From contig JAOPJY010000002.1 of the NCBI GenBank assembly GCA_025517425.1, forward strand, positions 372,001-436,000: a stretch of 64,000 bases of DNA, given 5' to 3'. This document shows positions 8,454-18,100 of the stretch, piece by piece. This stretch comes from Halobacteria archaeon AArc-dxtr1. GTDB lineage: Archaea; Halobacteriota; Halobacteria; Halobacteriales; Natrialbaceae. Every line of letters begins with the position of its first letter. The first letter of the stretch is position 1. Position numbers and translations under genes: made by a program. The notes under the pieces were generated by a model. That model was given only the letters and a program-made list of their open reading frames with translations, searched no databases and was not told where the DNA came from.

Positions 8454-8903
8454 ATGACCGATACTACGCCGCCGCTGCACCCGATGGAGCGCGAACAGCT
8501 TCGGACCGAATCCACGCTAGTCGTAACCGTGAAGTCGTCTAACGAGTTCCACGACGACGTCGCTGACGGCATCGAGACACTCGAACGGGGCGACACGGTG
8601 GATGCCAGGCCGACGCTCTCGTTTACGAGTTACGACGAGCTGCTGAAGACGTTAACGCCGCGCGTCCTCGATCTCGTCGAGGCTATCCGTCGAGACGAGC
8701 CAGTCAGCATCAACGAAACTGCACGAGTTGTCAACCGGGACGTAAAGAACGTCCACGAAGAACTCAACCGGCTCGCTCAGCTGGGCATCATCTTCTTCGA
8801 GGAAGAGGGGCAGCGTAAGCGTCCGGTTGTCTGGTTCGACGAACTCGTCATCACCCTCCCGTTCGATGGGGAGGGTGGCGACATGGCTACCGCTGCACCT
8901 TGA
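8454..8903 (+). CDS. HVO_A0114-type winged-helix DNA-binding protein, likely antitoxin
   Basis: 149 residues. Residues about 60-125 make a winged helix (PRVLDLVEAIRRDEPVSINE, then TARVVNRDVKNVHEELNRLA and a wing FEEEGQRKRPVVWFDEL). The N-terminus has a strand-rich part (TLVVTVKSSNEFHDDVADGI). This is the architecture of the haloarchaeal HVO_A0114 putative DNA-binding family, found next to DUF6516. The stop TGA at 8901-8903 lies at the first bases of the palindrome-ended element that follows. The last residues (ATAAP) may therefore have been set by that insertion rather than inherited. Confidence 0.8.
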   Translation: MTDTTPPLHPMEREQLRTESTLVVTVKSSNEFHDDVADGIETLERGDTVDARPTLSFTSYDELLKTLTPRVLDLVEAIRRDEPVSINETARVVNRDVKNVHEELNRLAQLGIIFFEEEGQRKRPVVWFDELVITLPFDGEGGDMATAAP

Positions 8904-9115
8904 CTTCCTCCCACGGTTTCAGCCGTGGGATTCCTCTGCTGGGATTTCAGGCTATGCTGAATCCACAGAGGCAATGTTTCCCTACAGCGTAGGTACTCTG
9001 GTTCGTGTGAGCTTCTTTGGGACGTACCCTGACGGGAGAGTATGATACCTCCGACCATTCGTACAGTCGTTCCCAAGCAGAACAGAAATCCCACGACTGA
9101 AGTCGTGGGACCTGA
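8899..9115. mobile_element. Non-autonomous IS200/IS605-type element (PATE/MITE) with palindromic ends
   Basis: The left end carries TCCCACGG-TTTCAG-CCGTGGGA (8909-8930) and the right end TCCCACGAC-TGAA-GTCGTGGGA (9089-9110). These subterminal hairpins are the kind recognised by Y1 (TnpA) transposases at haloarchaeal IS605/IS1341 ends. The about 160 bases between hold no open frame resembling TnpA or TnpB, so it is a non-autonomous derivative. Similar elements were described in haloarchaea as palindrome-associated elements. Exact outer borders are uncertain by several bases. Confidence 0.7.
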
Positions 9116-9211
9116 CTCCGAAACCGATACCGTGGCCCGTTGCTCACAGTTTTCCTCCGTGTCTCGAAGAATGGAAACCCATTACCGCAACGGGTGTGAA
9201 CCTGCTGACGA

Positions 9212-10306
9212 ATGCGAATTCTTCGTGTTGCACAGAAGGTCTATCCCGATATCAAGGGGGGTGGGCCGTACCACGTCCACGCGATGAGCCGCGATCAGGC
9301 CGCGATGGGCCACGACGTGACCGTGCTGACGGTGCGCCACGACCAGTCGCTGCCCGCAATCGAGGAGCGAGCCGGCTATACAGTCGTGCGGTACGATCCC
9401 GTTGCGAAGCCTCTCGGCAACGAGCTCAGCCCCGGCCTGGCACAGTATCTGCGGCGTATCGGCGACGTCGACGTCGTCCACGCTCACTCGCATCTGTACT
9501 TCGCGACGAATCTGGCCGCGCTGAAGCGGCGATTGGGGACGATCCCGCTCGCGATCACGAACCACGGGCTCTACTCCCAGAACGCTCCCGAGTGGGTGTT
9601 CGATCTCTATCTGCGGACAGTCGGCCGGTGGACGTTCAACCAGGCCGACGTCGTCTTCTGTTACACTGACGAGGACCGCGAGCGCGTCCGGGAGTTCGGC
9701 GTCTCGAGCCCGATCGAGGTGGTGGCCAACGGGATCGACACCGAGCGCTTCTCGCCGGCCGGCCCGACGAGTGAGCGGGTGACGGGTGAGAGACCGGTCG
9801 TGGTGTTTGTCGGGCGGCTGGTCGAGGGGAAGCGGCCGTCGGTCGCAGTTGAGGCGTTTGCGTCGGTTGTCGAGGACCATCCAACTGCCCAGTTGTACTT
9901 CTGTGGCGAGGGGCCGCTTCGTGGGGAGTTAGAAGAGCGCGCTCGCGAGCTGGGCGTCCGGGAGGCAGTGACTTTTCTCGGGCAGATTCCGTACGAGGAG
10001 ATGCCCGCCGTCTACCGCAGCGCGGATGCGTTCGTCCTCTCGAGTCGCGCCGAGGGGGTCCCGCGGACGATCATGGAGGCGCTGTCGACCGGCGTCCCCG
10101 TCGTGAGTTCGGCGCTCCCACAGGTCCGGTCGGCGTTTGGCGACGCGGTGGCCTACGCGCCGATCGGCGACGTCGACGCGTTTGCGGACCGGATCCGTGA
10201 AGCGGTCTCTGGTGGGGAGGGTGGCGAGCTGGGCGCCGCGTTCCGCTGGGAGCGAACAGTGGCGGAGACGACGGCGGCGTTGGAAGCTATCGCGGAGAGT
10301 CGGTGA
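9212..10306 (+). CDS. Glycosyltransferase family 4 (GT-B) protein
   Basis: 364 residues, starting MRILRVAQKVYPDIKGGGPY, a typical GT4 N-terminal Rossmann start with the GG loop. DVVHAHSHLYFAT is the usual acceptor-domain motif. VVANGIDTERFSP leads to the second domain, which starts with VVFVGRLVEGKRP (about residue 200). EGVPRTIMEALSTGVPVVSS (about 280) is the donor-binding E-x7-E region. It should transfer a sugar from an NDP-sugar to the lipid-linked glycan on the cytoplasmic side. Two broken relatives occur at 24345-24473 and 30625-30950, almost identical over stretches, so this gene is the intact parent or sister copy. Confidence 0.9.
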   Translation: MRILRVAQKVYPDIKGGGPYHVHAMSRDQAAMGHDVTVLTVRHDQSLPAIEERAGYTVVRYDPVAKPLGNELSPGLAQYLRRIGDVDVVHAHSHLYFATNLAALKRRLGTIPLAITNHGLYSQNAPEWVFDLYLRTVGRWTFNQADVVFCYTDEDRERVREFGVSSPIEVVANGIDTERFSPAGPTSERVTGERPVVVFVGRLVEGKRPSVAVEAFASVVEDHPTAQLYFCGEGPLRGELEERARELGVREAVTFLGQIPYEEMPAVYRSADAFVLSSRAEGVPRTIMEALSTGVPVVSSALPQVRSAFGDAVAYAPIGDVDAFADRIREAVSGGEGGELGAAFRWERTVAETTAALEAIAESR

Positions 10307-10684
10307 TCCATCGCGGTGGGCGAACCGCGGCGGCCCCACACTCCCGCCTGCCGTCCGTGGCCAGCGTGTGTCGGGCATTGCCAGACGTTGACGGCGTAGC
10401 GCCAAGTGGCAGCGATGGCTGGTGGGAAGCGCTCGGTGACGTGTGCGAGAACACTGGAGTGGAACCGTGACTGAGAAAACGGATTCGGTCTGAGTGCACG
10501 GCCGACTCCGTGATCGCCTTGCGGACGTATTGGATGGCGAGTCCGGCATACCGTGCTTGAGACGCACCCCTTGATCTCGACAACGATCTCCTCGAGGGGA
10601 TGTTTATATGTTGTTGCATAAGCTGAGACAGTGTCTGAAATGGCGGGACAAGATGTCACCGTATGTATGGATCTTAATCCGGCT
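10307..10684. other. Intergenic stretch, no supported gene
   Basis: About 380 bases downstream of the GT4 gene, up to the IS6 end. The minus-strand open frames have basic, serine-rich translations typical of shadow frames. I see no RNA gene or clear repeat. Confidence 0.45.
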
Positions 10685-11091
10685 GGCACTGTCTAGTTGA
10701 GCCAGTTTGAGAAGTGATCAGGTCGTTGAGAGAATTGGTTAGATGCTCGCAGACCTGCTCAGTGAGAGCTTCGATGCGGATTTCGAAGAGGCTTGGGAGA
10801 ACGAGCGGACGGCGACGTTCACAAGAGCGCAGCTCTTGTGCAGTATGGAAGACGCATATCGTCTTCATGCCCACCAGAAGGCTCTGCATTCTGGAGACAA
10901 CCCATCAGAACGCTTCGCGTTCTGAGGAGCCGTTAGGGCGCTCGCCGTCCGGCTCCACGCCACCGGTTGTTCGCTTCGGGAGACAGCAGCAATTCTGGCT
11001 GAAATAGGCGTTGAACCCTCTCACAGAGGGTTTGGAACTGGATGAATCGGCTGGCTGACAGCGTTCCCGACCCGCCGACGGCGACGTCGTA
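10685..11091 (+). mobile_element. IS6-family insertion sequence remnant
   Basis: It begins with an end sequence GGCACTGTCTAGTT at 10685, which resembles the inverse complement of the end at 42436 on the other strand. A transposase N-terminus follows (ATG 10743, MLADLLSESFDADFEEAWEN, then ERTAT). After a 112-base interruption it resumes as ALAVRLHATGCSLRETAAIL, then shifts frame once more into VWNWMNRLADSVPDPPTAT before a stop. The DDE catalytic part and the right end are missing. This pattern matches haloarchaeal IS6 transposases (ISH14/ISH15-like, from memory). It is an inactive 5' fragment. Confidence 0.8.
10818..10929. repeat. 112-base insertion made of four consecutive hairpins inside the IS6 remnant
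   Basis: The insertion separates the codons for ERTAT from those for PVRALAVRL. It contains ACAAGAGC-GCA-GCTCTTGT (10821-10839), GAAGACG-CATAT-CGTCTTC (10848-10866), a 6-bp CCAGAA/TTCTGG stem, and CAGAACGC-TTC-GCGTTCTG (10906-10924). The density of perfect stems is unusual and suggests a small structured or mobile unit. No known element is recognised. Confidence 0.6.
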
Positions 11092-11238
11092 GCGTTCGAG
11101 AGGGCGAGAAGTAGCCATACACGACTCGTGTACCGACCCGAAGATAGTGATTGGGGTTGCATGTCCCGAAACCGGCTGCGTCGGAGCCGCGAGCGCTGTT
11201 GCGTTCCGCAGAGAAGACGATCTAGTCAGGACCCACCG

Positions 11239-12045
11239 TCAGTACTCGAGATCCTCGAAGACGTCGGGAATCGTCTGCGATCGGTCGCGATAGTGGGCGA
11301 ACACGTCCGCCGCCCACTGCATCGCGTTCTCGTCTTCGGTTTCGATGTAGACGGCGGGGTGGCCGGTCTGTTGGTCGTACGAGAGAATAACGAGGCAGGT
11401 GTCGAACAGGCTGAAGTCGATAGGGAGCGACTCATCGGAGATGTACACCCCGAGTTCGGGATTTTTCCGTCTGATCTCGTTGACGACCGGATGGACCTGC
11501 ATGAACCGCTCTGCGGTCGCTCGAGACCAGATCCCCTCGGCGTCGAACGTCCTGTCGAGCAGTGTAGGCGTTATCGCGTCGACGACGGCTGGTGGGGTGA
11601 TGCCTTCGTTTCGGAGCGCTCGAAGGCGTGTTGCGTCCTCGAAGGCGTCGACGTATCGGTCGTACAGTCCGTAGGGGTCCTCTGATGTCGACCGGATCAC
11701 GGTCGAGTCGGCGAGCCAGGAGACGTCGAACGGCTTCGGTGCGTCCGCCACGTGTGAGAGAAATCGTGAGCCGGCTATCGTCTCGAGGACGGAGAGTTGG
11801 TGAGCGGTGGTCTCGATTCTCCGTAACGCGGCGTCTCCCAGCTCCGTCAGAGCGTAGGTCGTCTCCGTTTTCTCGACGAGTCCGTGCTCTCGAAGCGTCC
11901 CGAGGTGGCGGTTGACCGTCGCCAGCGAACAGCCGAGTTCGTCCTCGAGGCTACGGCTGGTCAGCGGACCGGTGGACTCCAGAAGCGAGAGGGTGTCGCG
12001 GTGTTCGACCACCGTTTCGGTGAGTGAAACCCCCCCGTCCCTCAT
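11239..12045 (-). CDS. Winged-helix transcriptional regulator with FilR1-type C-terminal domain
   Basis: 268 residues from the ATG at 12043-12045 (MRDGGVSLTETVVEHRDTLS). A start at 12108 would add 21 basic residues with no support. The N-terminal 75 residues are a winged helix (RSLEDELGCSLATVNRHLGT, then LREHGLVEKTETTYALTELG). The rest matches the layout of archaeal FilR1/HTH regulators, with VHPVVNEIRRKNPELGVYIS and SYDQQTGHPAVYIETEDENA near the end. It is transcribed divergently from the giant surface protein gene with 139 bases between starts. A local role controlling that gene is plausible but unproven. Confidence 0.82.
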   Translation of the reverse strand: MRDGGVSLTETVVEHRDTLSLLESTGPLTSRSLEDELGCSLATVNRHLGTLREHGLVEKTETTYALTELGDAALRRIETTAHQLSVLETIAGSRFLSHVADAPKPFDVSWLADSTVIRSTSEDPYGLYDRYVDAFEDATRLRALRNEGITPPAVVDAITPTLLDRTFDAEGIWSRATAERFMQVHPVVNEIRRKNPELGVYISDESLPIDFSLFDTCLVILSYDQQTGHPAVYIETEDENAMQWAADVFAHYRDRSQTIPDVFEDLEY

Positions 12046-12184
12046 TACAGTACCGTTACTGGTCGCCGACAAATACCTTTTGGTGAAATTGCATCTTTTG
12101 CGTTTCACTCAACCGATGAGTGGATTTTAATTCCTATAGTTTCTGTTTGGAAAGTTTAAAGGAACGGCGAGCAATTATTCGGAC

Positions 12185-15100
12185 ATGAATCAGCCGGATC
12201 GTTTTTCATCGGGTCGGATGCCCCGATGGGTGCTCATCTGCGTGGTGAGTCTGGGGGGCGTGTTATTGGTGGCGATGGGGGGCGTCGCCGCGGAGACGGA
12301 GCCAGCAGACTGTAGTGGGGTCGGCTTCGAACAGGACACCGACGAATACTACGAGGTCGAGAACCTGAGTCAGTTACAGTGTATCGAAGAGCACGGACTC
12401 GAGAAGGACTACGTGCTCGTCAACGACATCGACGCGAGTGAGACCGAAGAGTGGAATGAAGATGACGGCTTCGAGCCGATTGGCGACGGTGACGTGAGCG
12501 AATTCGTCGAGGGTGACGCATTCAACGGCACGTTCGACGGCAACGACCGGACGATTGCCGATCTGACCATTGATCGTGGTGGAGAGGACTTCGTTGGGCT
12601 GTTCGAAGTCATCGGCTCCGAAGGAACGGTTTCGAACCTGACACTCGAGTCTGTGACGGTTACAGGGGACGACGATGTAGGCAGTCTCAGTGGCCAGAAT
12701 TATGGAACGGTTTCGGACGTTTCCATGAGCACCGATGTAACTGGTTCAGGGACGACCGGTGGTGTTATCGGATGGAATGACGGGGGTACCATCACTGGGG
12801 CAACCGTCGAGGGAGCAGTCTTTTCTGAGCAAGATGGGGTAAACACTCATGTTGGCGGCATTGTTGGTGACCACCAAAGAGGCGCCAGCATCGATTCGAG
12901 TTCGTTTACGAACGGAACGGTTGATGGGGAAGACGAGAAAATCGGCGGTATCGCTGGCCAACTTACCAGTACGTTTGATGATACTAGTTCGATTACGAAC
13001 TCGAGTGCGCACGGAACGATTGGAAACGAGGATGCAGATTCTGTCGGTGGACTAGTCGGAGAAGGGCGCGGGGATTTCTTTGATTCGTACTCCACGGCGA
13101 CCGTCCGCGGGAACGACACGGTTGGTGGTGTCATCGGCAACGCCCATAATAGTGACATCGAGCGAACGTACGCAGTCGGGGAAGTCGACGGGGACGGAGA
13201 CGCTGTTGGCGGTCTCGTCGGGGTTGGTGCGAGCGGTATCGGTTCCGATTTCAACATCGAGAACTCGTACTGGGACATCGAAACGACCGGGGTGAACGAA
13301 TCCTTTGACAGCGAAGAGGACGGACTCACCACCAGCGAGGGCGGACTCACCACCGACGAGATGACCGGCGTGAACGCCACCGAGCACATGAACGGCTTCG
13401 GATTCCCAGACGGCGACGGTCACTGGCACGCCGTTGAAGATGACTATCCCGTCCTCTCGTATGAGGACACCGACCCCGTCTACGGCGTGGAGATCACCGG
13501 CACGAACTCTGCTATCGACGAAGGTGAGACACTCGAGGTCGACGCCACCGTCACCAACGTTGGTTCTGACGGCGGCGAACAATCTATCGAACTACTGGAT
13601 TTTGACGACGGCGAGGTGGACACCGAGGAGGTGACTCTCGAGAGTGGTGAATCAACCGCGCTCACACTCGAGTGGGAGACCGCGGAGGATGAGGGTGGTC
13701 TCGACGACGTGACGGTTGCGAGTGAGAACGACACAGACACCCGGGCTGTTTCTGTCGGAGAAGGTGAGGTGATTCCACAGTGCCAGACCATCGATACTTC
13801 GGGAGCATACGACCTGACCGACGACATCGAAGCGAGCGGGGAATGTCTCGGAATCGAGGCTGATGACGTCTCCATCGACGGCAACGATCACACCATATCG
13901 GGCAGCGGAACGGGCATGGTTGTGGATAAACAATCCAACGTCACCATCACGAACGTCACGCTCAGCGGACTGGACGTCGGCATCGAGATGACCGATATCG
14001 AGAACGCGACCGTCGAACACAACACCGTCGAGGAGAGCCACGAGAACGGACTCGTATTCGATGACGTTCAGGACTCCACCATCGCCAATAATACGGTAAC
14101 TGAAGGTGCCACCAGCGGTATCCACCTCGCTGACGTTACAGGCACAGCCGTCAAGAACAACACGCTCAGGGAAAACGACGAAAGCGGGATGTACGTCGTT
14201 GACTCCGAGGAACTCGTCGTTTCGGGGAACGAAGTCGTCGACAATGGGGATGATGAGAAAGAACCGTCAGATGATGTCGAGGATGCGGGTATCTACTTCT
14301 CGGGAACCTCGGACAGCTACCTCGAAGCTAACAATCTCACAGCCAACGCCCAGGCCGCACTGTTCCTCGAAGAAGCAAGTACGGATAATGACCTTGTGAA
14401 GAATAGTATTAACAGCTCACCCATTGGAGATGGTAAACATTGGAATGCGGTCCGAATTGACGATTCTTCGGGGAACACAATTTCCGATTCGGTGATAAGC
14501 ACGGGTGAGGTGGACAGGCACTCTGACCGCCCTGAGTATTTCATCTACGTTGACAGCGCAGAGACAGTCGTCAAGGATAACGAAATCGACGGACACGCAC
14601 GCGCTGGCATCGATATTCGTGGTGAGTCGAATACTGTCGACAATAATACCATCGCTGGTTCGTTTTTTCGCAGCGATGCTCAAAATGGCCACGCAATACG
14701 AGTTTTCGGTGGTGATGATGACAGTTTGGTGACGAACAACTCGCTCACCAACGCGGAAATTTTACACCCCGAACGCGCAGGAATAGCCATCATCGAGGAT
14801 CAAGCTGTCGAGATTCAGAACAACACCGGGACACAATCGGGTCCTGATCTAAAACTCACAAACGAAGAGCAGTCCGTCGAGAACCAGCAGATCACGACAC
14901 CGGCAGGCGATACAACGGTGACATTCACTGGAGCCGAACTGCGTCTCGATGGCGTCGATGAATCGCCTGCAGACCATGACACCCTCGAATCAACCGGCTA
15001 CTACTTCGAGGTCGACAATACCTCAGACGAGTTCACCTTCGAGAACTTCGAGCTCGACTACAACGAAACGCGGCTCACGACAGGAGACACGATCGACCCC

Positions 15101-18100
15101 GAGACGCTCTCGCTCTGGCGACTCGACAGCGGCGAGTGGGAAGAGATCGACGACTCCAGTGTCGATACCGACGAAGAGGTCGTCACCGGCAACGTCACGG
15201 AGGACGGGACAATCGGCGTCTTCGGCGAGGAACCAGTCCTCACCGACCTCGCCGTCGACGACGTGACCATCGAGCAAGGCGAACCACTTGAGGTCGACCT
15301 CGAGGACGCCGAAGACTCGATCGGGGACCCCTACGACGACGAGAGCGAAGTTATGTTCGAGTCAGACATCTTTGACGCTGATCTCTTGGACGAGCCACTC
15401 ATGAAGAACGTCACGTTCGAGGATGGAGGCGCAAGCGATGTGGAGCTCCTCGATGCAAATAAGACGGCGGACCTCTCCGCAGCGAGCCCCGAAGTCTACA
15501 TCGAGGGACAGGACGCCGCAGACTCGTTTCACCTCACCGTCGAGGCCGTCCTCGCTGAGTTCGACGTCGCCGACGACGTGGGAATCGATCAAGGAGAGCC
15601 ACTCGCAGTCGACCTCGAGAACGCTACGGACAAGGCTGGTGATCCCTACATAGACACGGTCGATCTGACAGGTGACGAGATCGACGGACAGGAACTTTCA
15701 GCCGAGGAGGTCGAGTTCGACGAAGGCGAGGCAACTGGTGTCGAGCTACTCGAGGCAGAGACCACAGAAGAGATTTCGGCGGAAGCGTACGAGAACGTCA
15801 CTCTCGAAGCCGCCGAAACCGACGCGACAGCCCAGTTCGACGCGACGCTCGAGATAGTGCTCGGAGACTTCACCGTCGAAGACGAGGAGATCGAGCAAGG
15901 CGAGTCACTCACCATGACAGTCTCGGACGCAGTCGACCTGGCGGGAGATGACTTCTACGGTGAAGAGCAGATCAAGATCTCGACCGGCGACCTCGAAGGA
16001 AATGACACCGATGTCGAGAAGATCGTCGACTTCGCGGGCACTGACGAGGTGGAACTTGAGCTCTTCGAGGCAGACGAGACGGCTGCTCTCGGCGCACAGG
16101 AGACGAGCATCGATCTCGAGTGGGCCGACGACACCGACGTGGGAGCCACGTCCGAAGTGGACCTCACCGCAGTACTGAACGAATTCGCCGTCGAACCGAC
16201 GAACGAGACGATCGAGCAGGGAGATGCGTTGACACTCGAGATAACCGACGCCGAAGACGTGGCTGGCGACACGTTCACTGGCACGGTCGACCTGACAGTT
16301 GACGAGATCGGTGGAGAAGACGCTACCACGACGGACGTCGGGTTTACTGACGGCTCGGCCACCGGCGTTGAGCTGTTCGACGGCGAGACACCAACGCTCG
16401 CTGCTGATTCGTACGACGATCTCGAAGTCACGGCCCAAGAGGCAGACAGCGAGTTCGACGTGACCGTCGCCCCCGTTCTCACAACGCTGGATGTCGAGGA
16501 CGCGACGATCACTCGGGGTGACCCATTGAGCGTGACGATAACGGGAGCGTTCGACTTGGCTGGCGATCCGTTCGAAGAAGAACGCGAGACCACCGTCGGA
16601 ATGGACGCCCTCGAAGGTATCGATGACGAGACCGAGACGGTCGTATTCGACGGTGAGGACACTGTCGAACTCACGGAGATTCTCGACGCCGAGACGACAC
16701 TCGACATCGATGCTGACACGTACACGCTCGATATGGCCGCCGAATCGGCTGCAGAGGAGTTCGAACTCTCCGTGGAAGACCTCTTTGCCGACGGCGACGG
16801 GAGCGCGGACGACCCGTACATCATCGAAGACTGGGAGCACCTCGACAACGCTCGATTCGCCCTGGACGCGAACGTCACCCTGGCGAACGACCTCGATGCC
16901 GACACACCAGGCTACAGCGAGGTTGCCAGCGAAGACGCCAACGATGGCAACGGGTTCGAGCCGATTGGTAATTTCGAGAACGCCTTCGAGGGATTGTTCG
17001 ACGGGGATGGAGCGACAATTTCGGATCTGTACATCAATCGTACTGAAGAGTCCGGCACTGAAGAGTCCGACCTCGTGGGCCTCTTCGGCCAGACGGACGG
17101 GACGGCCATCATCGAGGACGTCCGCCTCGAGAACGCGACTGTTCGAGGCACATCGAACGTCGGCGGGCTCGTCGGCGCTGCAGATGGCACGATCGCGAAC
17201 GTCAGTGTGGCAGTCGACGTCGAGGGAGACGCCGGCGCTGAACCCGGCGGTCCGTTCGAAATCGGCGGCCTCGTCGGGACCAACAGTGGCCAGGTCGAAA
17301 ACGCCACGGTTGAGGGATCGGTCACCGTCGAAGGCGGAAGCGAGGTCGGCGGCCTCGCCGGATACAGTGGAGAACTCGGCGGCGGAATCGGCGACATCAC
17401 GGATTCCCACGCCACTGTCACCGTCGACGCCGAGGACAGCACGAACGTCGGCGGCCTGCTCGGAAACGCGGGTCCGGGTGGCACCGTGAGCACCTCGTCT
17501 GCGACAGGCACCGTCGCGGGCGAAGAGAACGTTGGCGGGCTCGTTGGCATGAGCCAAAGCGACATCGAACGTTCGTTCGCCACAGGGGAAGTGAGCGGAA
17601 CCCAGAACGTCGGTGGACTTCTCGGGTCGAACAATAACGGTATCGTACGGAACGCAACAGCCAGCAGTCCCGTCGACGGAGATGAGAACGTTGGCGGCTT
17701 GGTCGGAGAAAACAGCGGTGACCTCTCACACGCGTTTGCCACCGGTAACGTCGACGGTGACACGGATGTCGGTGGCCTCGTCGGGTTCAAGGACGACGGT
17801 TCCGTCGAGGACTCCTACTGGGATCTCACTGCGACCACCCAGGACGGCTCCGCTAGCGGTGAGCCACTCACGACCGACGAGATGCAGGGGGCGTCTGCCA
17901 ACTACACCATGGACGCACTCGAGTTCGGACACGCGTTCGTCGCCCTCGAGTCGGCGTACCCCGAACTCGTCTCGAACAGAGAGACGGCGACAGCCCCGGC
18001 GGGCATCGACACCGCTGACTCGAGTGTCGAGGCGACCTCACCACACGAACCGGATGGGGAGGACGCCGCAACCGTCACAGTGTGGGTCACCGACACCGCA

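Noticed and set aside
15905-17557. 550-residue minus-strand open frame within the giant surface protein gene (and a similar one at 18877-20202)
   Set aside because: Shadow frames of repetitive acidic coding DNA; valine/arginine-rich, no domain, no promoter.
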